A DNA stretch of 64,000 bases from the NCBI RefSeq assembly GCF_000150955.2, contig NC_011670.1, positions 1 through 64,000 on the forward strand, given 5' to 3'. Origin of the DNA: Phaeodactylum tricornutum CCAP 1055/1 (Eukaryota > Bacillariophyta > Bacillariophyceae > Surirellales > Neidiaceae). Below, one piece after another: positions 41,696 to 52,043 of this stretch. The position numbers and the translations under genes are program-made. Under the pieces are notes generated by a model. The model had not been told where the DNA came from and did no database searches. It saw only the letters and a program-made list of their open reading frames with translations. Position 1 is the stretch's first letter. Every line of letters starts with the position of its first letter.

Positions 41696-43372
41696 ATGAC
41701 CAGCTCCAATGGGAGTTCCACTGTGGGTACCAAAAAGGCCCGGAGATCAAGTCTGAGCTTGTACACTTCCGGAAACGTTGCCGAGGCACACAAAAATCCG
41801 ATCTACTGTGTAGCTTGGTCTACGGATGTACACGAAGTCGATCTACCGCAGCAGCAATACACCTCGGAAGACGACGATGACACTGAGGACTTTCGGGTAG
41901 ATACAGCTGCGAATGGCGAGAACGAAGACGAATCGTTTTTCAGTACGCGCACCACTCGCGTCTTTCAATACATGGCGACCTGTGCGGCTCGCAACGTCAG
42001 TGTATACCGAGTGGAACGGGTGGACGTGGCGAGTCGACGGTGTCCCAAAAGTGGAACCCCGCAAATGGTCCAAGCCTATTTAGATGACGACGAACAGGAA
42101 GATTTTTTTTGTTGCGCCTTTGCGGGTCGGAGTGTTGTGTGGAGCAGTCCCTCAGCGGAAACACCAACGCCGGTGACGGTGGCTGGACAAGGCGTAGCGA
42201 ACGAAAACGTGAATCACCTCCGGGACATTGACCACAGGCAAGCTCCAGGGAATTCCACTAGCAATTCCAAGTCACCGCTACAGGACGACGTCCTCGTCTT
42301 GGACAAGGCCCAATCCTACCCAAATAAAAACTCCAAGCGTTCGAATGGCACTCGAAACGCCAATTTCATCGATGACCTCTCGACGGAAGAACTGCGGCGG
42401 CACTTTGCGAGCAAGTATGCCACGGGACCTCAGCTACTCTGCGTCGGAGGATTTCGTCGGGGCATTCGCGTCATTGACGTGCACCGGAATCGGCTACTCG
42501 CCACCTTGGTCGGTCACGGCGACCAAATTTACGATTTGCAAGTCTGTCCCGTCGACGAATGGGTTCTGGCCAGTGCCTCCCGGGACGAAAGTATTCGGGT
42601 TTGGAATCTCCGTACCTGCACCACCGTCGCCATCTTGGGGGGACACGGTGGTCACCGGGACGCCGTCATTAGCGTAGCCTGGCATCCCTTGGGGCATTAC
42701 CTGGCGAGTTCGGGGATGGATACCACCGTCAAGCTATGGGACGTGCGGGAACCCACAACAACGTCTCAGGCGATTGCAGTATCCCACCGCCAAGCGCGAC
42801 GCGCCTTCTTACGCAACATTCAGGAGCTTACCGAACCGGCCCGTCAACAATTTCCCATCTTTTCAACGAATCAGGTGCACACACACTGTGTGGACTGCGT
42901 TCGCTTTGTGGGGGATTTGATCCTATCCAAGTCCACCGAAAACAAAATCATCTTGTGGAAGCCACTCTTGACGTTGGAGAACACTTCTTCATCGTCGCTT
43001 TCATCTATACTGCTCAATCCACCCCAGGAGATCCTCCATCTGCGTACGTTCGAATACACTCATTCGGATTACTGGTACTTTCGCTTCGCTACCGATCCCA
43101 TGGGCAAGTATTTGGCCGTCGGAACTGGCAAAGGACAAATCTTTGTCTGGAATTTGGCTGAGCACAAGCGTCCGGCCGAAATTTTGTCTCTACGGTATCC
43201 CGACACTCAACTGATTCGATGTGTTTCCTTTTCCGATGACGGCCAGATTCTGGTCGCTTCGACCGACAATGGGGTGTTGTGGAAATGGGATATCAATGAT
43301 ACACTGGACCAACGTGTTACCCACGCGGAAGAAAACTCCGACACGATACCCCCAGGTCTTCGAACCCCCTAG
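41696..43372 (+). CDS. EED: Polycomb PRC2 WD40 subunit EED/ESC
   Basis: 558 residues in one exon. It is a seven-bladed WD40 protein with the EED order: NPIYCVAWS (blade 1), a GGFRRGIRVIDVHRNRLLATLVGHG block, LASASRDESIRVWNLRT, VAILGGHGGHRDAVISVAWHPLG, SSGMDTTVKLWD, then the strongly diagnostic FSTNQVHTHCVDCVRFVGDLILSKSTENKIILWKP. The WY pair of the H3K27me3 aromatic cage is kept (SDYWYFRF). The other two cage positions appear to be Tyr and Phe, still aromatic. Two acidic or polar inserts (about 50-80 and 150-220) enlarge it over animal EED (about 440). It should bind EZH and support H3K27 methylation spreading in the nucleus. Confidence 0.93.
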   Translation: MTSSNGSSTVGTKKARRSSLSLYTSGNVAEAHKNPIYCVAWSTDVHEVDLPQQQYTSEDDDDTEDFRVDTAANGENEDESFFSTRTTRVFQYMATCAARNVSVYRVERVDVASRRCPKSGTPQMVQAYLDDDEQEDFFCCAFAGRSVVWSSPSAETPTPVTVAGQGVANENVNHLRDIDHRQAPGNSTSNSKSPLQDDVLVLDKAQSYPNKNSKRSNGTRNANFIDDLSTEELRRHFASKYATGPQLLCVGGFRRGIRVIDVHRNRLLATLVGHGDQIYDLQVCPVDEWVLASASRDESIRVWNLRTCTTVAILGGHGGHRDAVISVAWHPLGHYLASSGMDTTVKLWDVREPTTTSQAIAVSHRQARRAFLRNIQELTEPARQQFPIFSTNQVHTHCVDCVRFVGDLILSKSTENKIILWKPLLTLENTSSSSLSSILLNPPQEILHLRTFEYTHSDYWYFRFATDPMGKYLAVGTGKGQIFVWNLAEHKRPAEILSLRYPDTQLIRCVSFSDDGQILVASTDNGVLWKWDINDTLDQRVTHAEENSDTIPPGLRTP

Positions 43373-44109
43373 CTAACCCCCCGTGTACCGTACCTCCCTA
43401 CCCCAACCGATGTGCAAGGTCGTGCCAAGCTTTCAATAAGCAACTTGCCTTGGATTCGGTGGGAGCCACACGCGTCTTAGGCTCATATGAGTTTGCGGTG
43501 TGGTACAGATAGGCTGATTGGTTGTATTGTCCTATATTGTATTGGATCGTTTCCTGTGCCTACCCTGGCAAGTCCAACGGGAACCAATGTCAATCCAAGA
43601 AACGTGATCCAACCCCTTGTCTAGGAGCGATACTTGCTTTTTCGCAGACCGCAACAGTGAAATAGGTACTTTATAAAGACCCCAACAACCGACTAGGTCA
43701 CCTTGGTCAAGAGGACATGTGTAGAAGGATAGTTTGAGGATGGATCCGTCCCACCAAGGATAGTATTCGGTTTCGTGTAGCTCTAGCTGGAAAAGTCAAG
43801 TTGCTTGTAGTGTATTGGGAGCGCGATTGGTTTTTACACGTGAGTAAACCGGAGTCACGGGAGAGTCGAATATTCGGAGACATTCTGGCCAAAGAAGACT
43901 TCTTCACCAGTAACTATTTTTGTTCGTGGTACCGGTAAGACTAAAAGAGCGGACTGGGTTGATAGCTTACTGGAACATTAGTCGCCGCTGTTGCAAGACC
44001 AGACCAATGGACCGACTCGTTGCTTGCTAGTAGTTGTGTTGAAGTCCATACGCTTACATACTGTTGTTTCCCTATCCGCGATCGTTGTATTCTCTTAGTT
44101 GACATTGGC
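43373..44109. other. Intergenic, about 740 bp
   Basis: 3' flank of EED and promoter of the GNAT gene. Nothing was recognised apart from the GNAT frame being open back to 44020. Confidence 0.5.
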
Positions 44110-45150
44110 ATGAGTGGGGCGGATGCGCTAGCCGCCGCCTCGGCCATTGCCGCGGAAACCCTCGTAATCGTTCGTCGCGCGGACTCTACCACCGACGATC
44201 CGTCCGCAACGCTGGGTGCGGATGCGGATCAGGATAGTGACGAAGTATATACAGCGGCGGGAATTCCTACAGAAGGCGGTTTCGTTACGTATTTGGGACC
44301 GTCGCGACAAGAATGGGAACAATTCTCGAAAGGAGCCTACGCACAAGAATACGGCATCATTCAAGAGATTCGCAAGGCCGGATACAGTATCCCGATCGCC
44401 TTGGAGGAACAAGAGGATGACGACGTGGTGACGGCAGAAGACGAAGAGAGGCTTTCTAAAATACCCAAGATAGACAAGGTTACGGATACGTTGACCGGGT
44501 TAGAAGACACTGAACAAGCAGAGAACGAAGATCGCTTTACCAAGCTTCTGATTCACACCAACCATGGTAGTGCGGCGGAACCGGTGGCGGAACTGTGCTT
44601 TGCGGTCGGCACGGTCTTTTTGCGTTGCCGATCAATCGAGGACCGGAATCCGCTCCGACGGATTGTCGATACCGCGTACAGGACGATTGAGCTGCCGCAC
44701 GCGCGAGTAACAATCCCGTTCTCGAACGAGTCACTCGAGCAAGAGTACCAATTGCAAGCCGTTACGGGAGGAAGTATAGAAGACCTCGTCACACGATTGG
44801 AACTCTTCCACCACGGCAAGGTTGTTTCTCAATGCGTCTGTACGTACCGAACCAGTACCAGACGATCGTCCGGTCCGACCATTGTTGGAATGGAAACAGC
44901 CAAGGAATGGCGCGGTCGCGGCCTGGCCAGTGCCTTACTGGAAGCAACGGCATTGTATTACACCCGTCTTTTTCGGAGCGTACCGGTGCCCGAAAAAGGA
45001 GCGCCGGTACGTATATTCGTCGACACCGCGGCGAATCCGTCGGCATTCGCCTGGTTCCGACAACGAGGGTTTTTCCGGGGCCATGGTGATACGGAAGGGG
45101 AACTTAGTGTGCCGTTAGGAAACTACAAAGCGAATGTCACAGATTTATAG
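44110..45150 (+). CDS. GNAT-family N-acetyltransferase
   Basis: 346 residues from the Met at 44110; the frame is open to an earlier Met at 44020 that would add 30 residues of unlike composition. The N-terminal half is acidic and without a recognised domain. The C-terminal about 130 residues form a GNAT core: TRLELFHHGKVVSQCVCTY (strands 2-3), IVGMETAKEWRGRGLASALLEATALYY with the acetyl-CoA-binding RGRGLA loop, then VRIFVDTAANPSAFAWFRQRGF. Substrates of such enzymes range from polyamines and antibiotics to protein N-termini, and none is indicated here. Confidence 0.75.
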   Translation: MSGADALAAASAIAAETLVIVRRADSTTDDPSATLGADADQDSDEVYTAAGIPTEGGFVTYLGPSRQEWEQFSKGAYAQEYGIIQEIRKAGYSIPIALEEQEDDDVVTAEDEERLSKIPKIDKVTDTLTGLEDTEQAENEDRFTKLLIHTNHGSAAEPVAELCFAVGTVFLRCRSIEDRNPLRRIVDTAYRTIELPHARVTIPFSNESLEQEYQLQAVTGGSIEDLVTRLELFHHGKVVSQCVCTYRTSTRRSSGPTIVGMETAKEWRGRGLASALLEATALYYTRLFRSVPVPEKGAPVRIFVDTAANPSAFAWFRQRGFFRGHGDTEGELSVPLGNYKANVTDL

Positions 45151-45340
45151 AGCCAAGCATCAACCTGAAATTGAGTCTTTTATTTCTGTTTCGAGTAACG
45201 TATTCTAGGAACACGGTGTATTGTACGAACGGAGATACAGCATCGCTAGATCGTCCAACGTGCCTGCGTCAATTAGTCATTACGTACGTGTGTATGCGTA
45301 TACGTGTCGGCGTGGCGAAGTAAAGCGGGGACATTCCCGT

Positions 45341-46033
45341 TTAGGATTGAAAGGCATTGTTTCCATCCACGGTGCTCCCCGAGAAGTTGCCGAGACCGGA
45401 AGCGCGACGCGGTGTATCGCGGGTGGATGGCTTAAGGAATCCTCCGGCAATTCCGGGACCGCTGCTCCCTCGCCGCGAGGCCTGTGCACGTCGACCAGCC
45501 ACCTTGGATACGGAAATATGAATTTTCTCCCCGTCCTTCATGCTGTAATCCTTGGGCGGTCCCGAGTCCGTCCCTTCTTCCGGATTCGCCTCGGCTTCTT
45601 TCTCTCGCCGAGAGTCTTCCAAAGACGTGTTGAAGTCAAAGGCGTCATTCCGCTCGTTAAAGGCGAGTCCAATGAACATGTGGCGACCCGCGGCGTTCTC
45701 CACTCGCAGGACAAAGTAGCGACTGCTGTCGACACAGCGATCCACGGCTCCTTCCTTGACGGGACAGACGGCAAAGATGGCGTGCGTGGTCTTGTCCGTG
45801 AGTAGAATCACCGTCAACGCACCACGTTCCACCACCTTGAGCGTTCCCTGCCAGACTTCCTGATCCCAATCGGCTCCCCGCCAACCTCCAGCAGTTTGAC
45901 GCGGAGGCAACTTGAAGACGTGCGCATCCGGAATGACGCAACGGACCCGTTCGATCACTTCCGGATCTTCCAAACTTTGCAAATAAGCCGCGGCTTCGTT
46001 GGGGACTCCGGCTTCTTCCGCAGTCAAAGTCAT
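45341..46033 (-). CDS. NECAP: NECAP-like clathrin adaptor accessory protein
   Basis: 230 residues in one exon. The N-terminal about 150 residues match the NECAP PH-like (PHear) fold: DAHVFKLPPRQTAGGWRGADW, VWQGTLKVVERG, DKTTHAIFAVCPV, VDSSRYFVLRVENAAGRHMFIGLAFNERNDAFDFN. This domain binds the AP-2 linker and FxDxF-type motifs during clathrin-coated vesicle formation. The rest is basic and Ser/Gly-rich, without the C-terminal WxxF adaptin-ear motif of animal NECAPs. It is convergent with the GNAT gene, 190 bp away. Confidence 0.92.
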   Translation of the reverse strand: MTLTAEEAGVPNEAAAYLQSLEDPEVIERVRCVIPDAHVFKLPPRQTAGGWRGADWDQEVWQGTLKVVERGALTVILLTDKTTHAIFAVCPVKEGAVDRCVDSSRYFVLRVENAAGRHMFIGLAFNERNDAFDFNTSLEDSRREKEAEANPEEGTDSGPPKDYSMKDGEKIHISVSKVAGRRAQASRRGSSGPGIAGGFLKPSTRDTPRRASGLGNFSGSTVDGNNAFQS

Positions 46034-47090
46034 ACTAGACTAGCGGGAAGACGTTTGATTCGTAGGTAGATGGATAGGTAGGAAGGAAGGAAGATGATAG
46101 GATACGCCGCAAGAGTGGGTGTATCGAATGGTGTGGTAGTAACAGTTTCGTCGAACAGGCAACAGGCCAATGGCAACGATACAACTCGGGGAAAGTTTGG
46201 CTTTCGTGTCGTGTCGGTAAATGTTGGGTAGTTTTGCACTCACCACACTTCAAAGCTCTATTTGCTACAAACTACTCTCACTCGGACAAGCCTGCTGTTG
46301 CTGCTGATGATGATGGAATACCAGCACACAAACACAGTCACACACATTCAACGCAAGCGGCGTGGGGGGAGGTCGAATTTGATAGAGGGGACCCCCCCGT
46401 GACGTGAGAAAACCCCCACACTCGCTCGAGACACATATACGTGTGTATGTACACGCATACCGACGGGCCTCTCCCTTGAGCGTGCGGCGTGTGGGACTCA
46501 CCCGCGCACGGCAGGCACAGCCCTTCGGTACGCTGTGAATTCCTTTGGACCGCATCAACGTTCGTGATGTTTAAATGCGTACAAATGACTGTGACCCTGT
46601 GACATTCTCAACGTGCAAACGATGAGCGGCTGTTAGTTGGACAGACGCCAAAATGACTTTTCCCCGTTGACCCGGCTTTTCTCTGGCCGTACTGTTTGGT
46701 TATGTAAAGAAATGGCTCATTGTCCCAATTGTAAGTAAAGGCAGGCAGTCCTTTTCATGGAGCTTTTACCGGTTGGTAATCTCCGCAACTACAATCACCC
46801 GACTTCACAGTCAGTTCAGAAAACTCACACCAGCTGGTTTCTACTGTACTAGAGCAAGTTTGGCTATGTTTGCTCCTACTGAGCATTCGGAATTCACAGT
46901 CAGAAACGATCGTATCCCGGCTAGCTCTAGAACAAGATTCGGTTCCTTCGTCCAATAGACAGTCTAGACTACCTGTAGGGTAGCTACCTACAACGATAGC
47001 CTGGGCAACACTATGCTACGTGGAAGACTCTATCTACCAATCGCCGTTCAGCCAAGGACCATTGGTTGCTTGCCTCCCGAACCAAAACGC
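46034..47090. other. Intergenic, about 1.06 kb
   Basis: NECAP promoter and the 3' flank of the LDAH-like gene. A short GGTAGGAAGGAAGGAAG run lies at about 46076. Three TSACWGTSA motifs fall at 46586, 46805 and 46894. Several overlapping minus frames near the NECAP start look like leader sequence only. Confidence 0.5.
46805..46813 (-). promoter_or_regulatory. TSACWGTSA motif, one of a pair
   Basis: TCACAGTCA, repeated 89 bp away at 46894-46902, in otherwise empty intergenic DNA. Confidence 0.35.
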
Positions 47091-48432
47091 TTAAAGTCGC
47101 GAGCGCGCTCCGGCTGCGGAGGTGAATCTCGTCGCCATGGTGCCCACCTGGTGGCCTTGTGTTCCGATACGGTCCACGCAAAACTCGACGACCACCGGAA
47201 TCTGGTCCACGTGACTCACAAAGTCGTGACGCAAGGATGGTTCGTACTGCACCGACACGGTCGAAGGTATACGCTTTTGATCTCGCAACTCCAACAAGTC
47301 CACCATGTGTGATTCCGGCGACCAATGATCGTTCCCCGCATTCAAAATGTACACCGGGCATTGTTCGCCGAGAATTTGCAAGCCAGATACCTGTGTGACG
47401 GGAGAAACGACACCAAAGCCAAAACAAGCAACGTGAGGCACCAACACAACAAATCTTTGTCGTGAAAACTACGCATCCCCTTTGCTTTAAACAATAATGA
47501 CAAAACATCTCTGTCGAGATCTAAAAAAAACGTACATCGTAGGTTTGCGGAAGAATGCGCACTTCCTCCAGACCGAGTTGGAAAAAGTTGCGAGCAAACT
47601 TTGGTTGTCGCACCAGATCAACCGCCACATCCCGGCCAGCTTGTTCCCTTATGGTTCCTCGCATCAGACGATCCACAACACTGCGTGGCATGCTTTTCAA
47701 CACGCGCATAATTGCCTCGTGCCATCGAATGATCAATCCCGGGTGTGATGCAGCAAGATTCAAGATTGTCTGTTGCGCAGCGGGGGCATCCATCCGGATG
47801 AACGGCATGAGGAATAGAAACATGCACGTTCGGGACAACAAATCGGGCCTCCAAACACATAGACGCTGCGTAAAATGACAGCCGATGGAATGCGATACAA
47901 AAATGAGGTGGGGTGGCAATATCGCACTTTTCCCCCCTCCAAAAGCCGCCTTGGTTCCTGTCCCTGTCAGTTTTATAGCATGTTGCTCTCGTTGCTTGAT
48001 AGAGTCCCGGGTAACGAGGTCCACAAAGGCCATTTTGTGCAAAGCTTGGCCTTTGACAGTCCAAGGGATTGATAAATTCGCTTTGTTCCCTTGTGCTTCG
48101 ACGTCGACTAGTTCCGGAGAGCGCGAATGTCCCACATTGGCCACTCCTCGCACGGCGTACCCCGAACCCAGACGTTCCAGAAGCGCTTTGAAGACGGGTA
48201 AATACCATTCGACTAAACCTGGATTTCCCGGAATAAATATTATGAGCGTGTGCGGTATCTCCGAATCACCATTGTTGGCAACGCAATCCATGGAAAAAAC
48301 ATCACTCGGCCAACCGAGAACGGTACGGATTCGTTGCTCAACGAAGACGACTATTCCATCGTCAGAAGATCGTTGACGATCTCGTGCATCTCGAGGGTTG
48401 TCGCTCATCGTGCGATCACTATCCACCGTCAA
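47091..48432 (-). CDS. LDAH-like lipid-droplet-associated serine hydrolase
   Basis: Exons 48432-47536 and 47390-47091 are joined by a 145-nt phase-0 intron, giving about 398 residues. It has an alpha/beta hydrolase fold of the LDAH/UPF0554 type: IIFIPGNPGLVEWY (oxyanion strand), a Gly-His-Ser turn (VGHSRSPE), the nucleophile elbow FVSHSIGCH, and, after the join, YILNAGNDHWSP (acid) and EPSLRHDFV (catalytic His). The intron removes the stop that would otherwise delete the acid and His. LDAH proteins sit on lipid droplets and are linked to sterol-ester or triacylglycerol turnover, with debated activity. An oleaginous alga is a sensible setting. Confidence 0.85.
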
Positions 48433-48954
48433 CCATTCATCGCACTTGCAGTACCCTCGACCTGCTTTGTCGTGGTTGAAGGATACGGGGAAGTCTCTCG
48501 ATGGCTACTCAGGCGGGTTGCGTTGTGATCCTGTGAGTGACTGCATCCGACCATATTCTTAATTCAGAATCGAAACCGAGAAATGTGTATGACGACACAT
48601 TCGCGAATGAATACATCCAATACTCGATAGCCTAGTCTATTTCTTGGCCTTGTGAATCGATGCACAACGACAATGGCGACTGCTATCCTTTATCAAGAAA
48701 AAAAAGGTAGACTCGTGTTACTTGAACTCACAGTAGTGGGGCCTACTTTTAAGTCGAATTGAACACTGTATACAGCTACACAGCTTGTCAGGTTTTCTTG
48801 CGTACCCATGATTCGTGGTGTCATAAAGTGGAACGCGAACAGAGCCGTTTCCGTGCCTTCTCATTTATGACAGCATGTCTTGAAAAGAACTCCGGCATCA
48901 GCACGTCGAATCGGTATCTTCGGTCTCCCTAACCTCACAACGAAAAGCGACGTT
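48433..48954. other. Intergenic, divergent promoter region
   Basis: About 520 bp between the LDAH-like and the following plus-strand gene. No recognisable elements were seen. Confidence 0.4.
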
Positions 48955-49770
48955 ATGCCTGCCATGTCCACCCACACCGATAGTACACCAATGAGTACCT
49001 TTGCCTACGAAACCCCTTTGGCTCAACCCGAAACGAATGCGGATCCCATGGTATCGAACGCAAAGGATACAACCGTCGACTCGCCCGCGAGACAAGGGTA
49101 CACCAACACAAAAAAAGCGCATCCTATAGCTAAACAGCCCCAAACGGGTGTGCCCGAATGTGTACAGCATGCTCAACACGTTCTCCATGTGTGGAACCAT
49201 CTCATGGAAAGAGAGCTCGACCACATACACCGGCTGGCCGACGCATCCGAGAAACTTTGGTGTGAAGATCAGCAGCTCTGGAACGAAGGAAAGAATCATG
49301 TCGCACACGGAAGCTGGTCGGTCGAGGAATTTGATAGACATGTAAAAGATCTGATGGACGAACAAGCTCCTATTTGGGCGAAATTGAAAGCAATGACTGG
49401 CGAGCTGCGAGAGAAAATGGATCAACCGTGGAAAGACGTCCTCCAAGCCGAAGAGTGCGTAGCGCACGAATGCTCATCCGAACCTGCCCCGAAAGGCAAA
49501 TTCCGCGTTTTTGCCCGTCTATTTGGGAAAGCGCCGCTCTCTCCACCAACAGCGCCTCGGGTTGCCGACTTTTTCTACCACGGATCACCCTTGATGAGCA
49601 AATTTCTGCAAGCTCACGAATATCACCAGTTGGTCTCGTCGTATCCGTCCGGGCTCTTGACCAAGATAGAGCTCTTGCATCAAAATGCGGCGGAAAAAAC
49701 GGCTGATGTCTCGAAGGAAATTCATGACTATGAACATACCCGAGCGCATCACCTAACGACCTCCGAATGA
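48955..49770 (+). CDS. Unrecognised helical protein
   Basis: 271 residues from the first ATG at 48955; the frame is open upstream without another ATG, so a 5' exon is possible. The first about 65 residues are Thr/Pro-rich. From about 70 the protein is amphipathic and helical, rich in His, Trp and Glu (HAQHVLHVWNHLMERELDHI, QLWNEGKNHV, DEQAPIWAKLKAMTGELREKM), with a basic hinge (KGKFRVFARLFGKAPL) and a final helix. There is no signal peptide or membrane segment. I cannot assign a family. The regular spacing of Trp and Leu suggests a helical bundle. Confidence 0.6.
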   Translation: MPAMSTHTDSTPMSTFAYETPLAQPETNADPMVSNAKDTTVDSPARQGYTNTKKAHPIAKQPQTGVPECVQHAQHVLHVWNHLMERELDHIHRLADASEKLWCEDQQLWNEGKNHVAHGSWSVEEFDRHVKDLMDEQAPIWAKLKAMTGELREKMDQPWKDVLQAEECVAHECSSEPAPKGKFRVFARLFGKAPLSPPTAPRVADFFYHGSPLMSKFLQAHEYHQLVSSYPSGLLTKIELLHQNAAEKTADVSKEIHDYEHTRAHHLTTSE

Positions 49771-50405
49771 AAGTGTTACCATTGTAATGCGTGTAAATGA
49801 AGTACGGTCTGGTTCATACCAAAGCTTGCCACTCGCCAAACCGAAATCTTTTTTTATCATCAATGTAAGAAGTCGATCTGTAGACCGATTTAGGAATGAT
49901 TAGCGTGGCTAGCAGAATTTTTACCAAATGGGCATGTATCACATTAACATAAGAACTTTGTTTACAGAGGTTGTGGACCTGAACACTGGCGTGGAGTAGG
50001 TGTACACAGCAACCATTTGAACAGAGAGCGTACCGTTGCCTTTGGAGGGGCCGGATTTTGTATTTCACAATAAATGAGAGGAAAAATGTCAACCAAGGCG
50101 TTGTTGTGGCGAGTTCCCACAGAGCAGACACGTCCGTCTAGTGACATAATCCAAAACGGAATGCCCGTGACTCCACGGTATCCGCTTTGCAAATGATTGG
50201 CTTCAGCGCCTCTACTCAGATACTCGTTTCAAAACATTACCGTAAACAGACTCTTCATACAACATGGATCTACTGTAAATTTCTGGATTAAGGATTTATG
50301 ATACGAAGGGGATTAAGACGGGGTTGTATTGAGAGACAACGTCAACGACATACAGATAAGAGGGCTTCACGGTATCACCTTTTGTGAGACACTTGACTGA
50401 AAAGC
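49771..50405. other. Intergenic, convergent 3' flanks, about 635 bp
   Basis: AT-rich, with short minus-strand frames only. Nothing was recognised. Confidence 0.5.
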
Positions 50406-51329
50406 CTACGCTTTCACGGCAGTACAGCTTGCTTCCAAGATGGTACCGACGCATAAGACGAGTGCTGGGTCAACACCGGCGTTCAAGACAATGTCGCAGC
50501 CAGTCTTCAAACCCTCGTGTTGCTCGATACTTCCGAGTATGCGGCCTACATTGATTTCTTGGATCGTCACAGTATTCGCATCGGTTCTCAGCTCCCAGAT
50601 GGGCACCGATTCTTTGCCGGTCCATGTGGAAACAACGCAATCGCTCGCCGCAGAGGCCAATTCAACTCGGTATGCCGGGTAGTAGCTAACACCGGCAACA
50701 TGGACCACTTTGGTCACGTCAGCGGTGACACCTTGGCGAGTAGAGTAGATGTTGAAGACCTTGGTCGACGATCCTGTTTGTGCATTTTGCTGGACACACA
50801 AAGCGACCGGTGTCTTGTTGGCTGTCCGCAGCAAGTAACTGGGGCGGAGCAAATGACGCTGGAACTCTTTCAGATGGACGCCGCCGGCGAAGGGCTTGCC
50901 GGCAGAATCCAGTACGCGAACGTTCCCGCGACGTCCGAGGAAGCCATGACGATGATCCAAGGACACCTTGATGATGGAATTGGGGTCCGTGCACGGAGCA
51001 AAGGCCTTGCGGGTCGACAGCAGTTGGCTTTCGTCCACTGAAATGCTCTGCTCGTCCTTGACGTCTTCTTCTTGTGCAGCGACCACCTGCGGGTCTTTGA
51101 CGAGCAGACGTCCGTCGTTGACCACACTGGAGTCGTCATCGTCGTCGGTGAGGCCTGCTACGGGTAGTCCGTGGAGGGAGACCTTGACGGCATTGCCGTA
51201 GACGGACATGTCGTTGGCATCTCCACCACGGTTGGCGCTGTGGGTCTTGCTATCTCCATCGTACTTGTAGGATACGAGGTTGGCGTAAACGGCAAGCTCA
51301 GAGGCGGATGAATTGCTGTTGGATGACAT
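50406..51329 (-). CDS. LURP-one/tubby-like fold protein (tentative)
   Basis: 307 residues from the Met at 51329 (MSSNSNSSASELAVYANLVS). An upstream Met at 51551 is disfavoured because the added 74 residues are low complexity. It has an acidic low-complexity stretch (Asp run) near residue 60, then a beta-rich domain with repeated YRVELASAASD- and VPIWELRTD-like strands. The last segment, GLKTGCDIVLNAGVDPALVLCVGTILEA, resembles the buried C-terminal helix of LURP-one/phospholipid-scramblase folds. In plants LURP-one proteins act in pathogen responses; the biochemical role is unclear. The assignment rests on the C-terminal helix and overall strand pattern only. Confidence 0.5.
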   Translation of the reverse strand: MSSNSNSSASELAVYANLVSYKYDGDSKTHSANRGGDANDMSVYGNAVKVSLHGLPVAGLTDDDDDSSVVNDGRLLVKDPQVVAAQEEDVKDEQSISVDESQLLSTRKAFAPCTDPNSIIKVSLDHRHGFLGRRGNVRVLDSAGKPFAGGVHLKEFQRHLLRPSYLLRTANKTPVALCVQQNAQTGSSTKVFNIYSTRQGVTADVTKVVHVAGVSYYPAYRVELASAASDCVVSTWTGKESVPIWELRTDANTVTIQEINVGRILGSIEQHEGLKTGCDIVLNAGVDPALVLCVGTILEASCTAVKA

Positions 51330-52043
51330 GGCGTTTTTGGTGTTGCTTTTGTTGATGATATTGATGTTACTGTTAGTGGGTGTTCTCGTTTGGGTTTGAC
51401 ACTTGATCGATTTTATGAGTGTCAAGACTGCTGAATTTGTGAGGCTCGAAACGAGAGGTCTTCCAATTAACAGGAGATATTTCTGCGTTGGCGACTCCGT
51501 GATGTTGTCATCCTTAGCAATACCGTGGTCTGAAGCTTCCACAATCGACACTGGTACTCAGATTCATATGGTATTTCTTTTCTCCACGACTCGGTGAAAA
51601 TACACGTTCCATTATTGGCTAGATGGTCTCCTAAGACACGGAGACGACGCCGGACAACTACTTTAACTTGATCAAGTGTACCTTCACAGTCATCTACATT
51701 TTGTACCAGAATCAAATGGCACTGTCGTATGATCCTTTTCGTGCAAATTCCGTCAGTTTTGGGATTTTGCACAGCAATTTTTACGATGGAAGCTAACAGT
51801 AATTTTTATCGAGTTGGACTCCCGTAAAAGGTTTCGGCTACATAGTCGCAATATTATCGTATGCAGCGCTTGAGAGGCTCTCAAGCACAATTGGCCATCG
51901 CTTGAGAGGAATAAAGATCTGCCTTACTACAGCGAACATGACCGACCAGATCCATTTCCTATAGCCATAGGCAACGGAGCTTCCAAGTCCAAGACATGGA
52001 AAGAATCCACCGTACCAACGGGTCGAGGAAGGATCACATGTAG
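51330..52043. other. Intergenic, about 710 bp
   Basis: Promoter of the LURP-one-like gene and the 3' flank of the histidine phosphatase gene. No gene was recognised. Confidence 0.45.
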
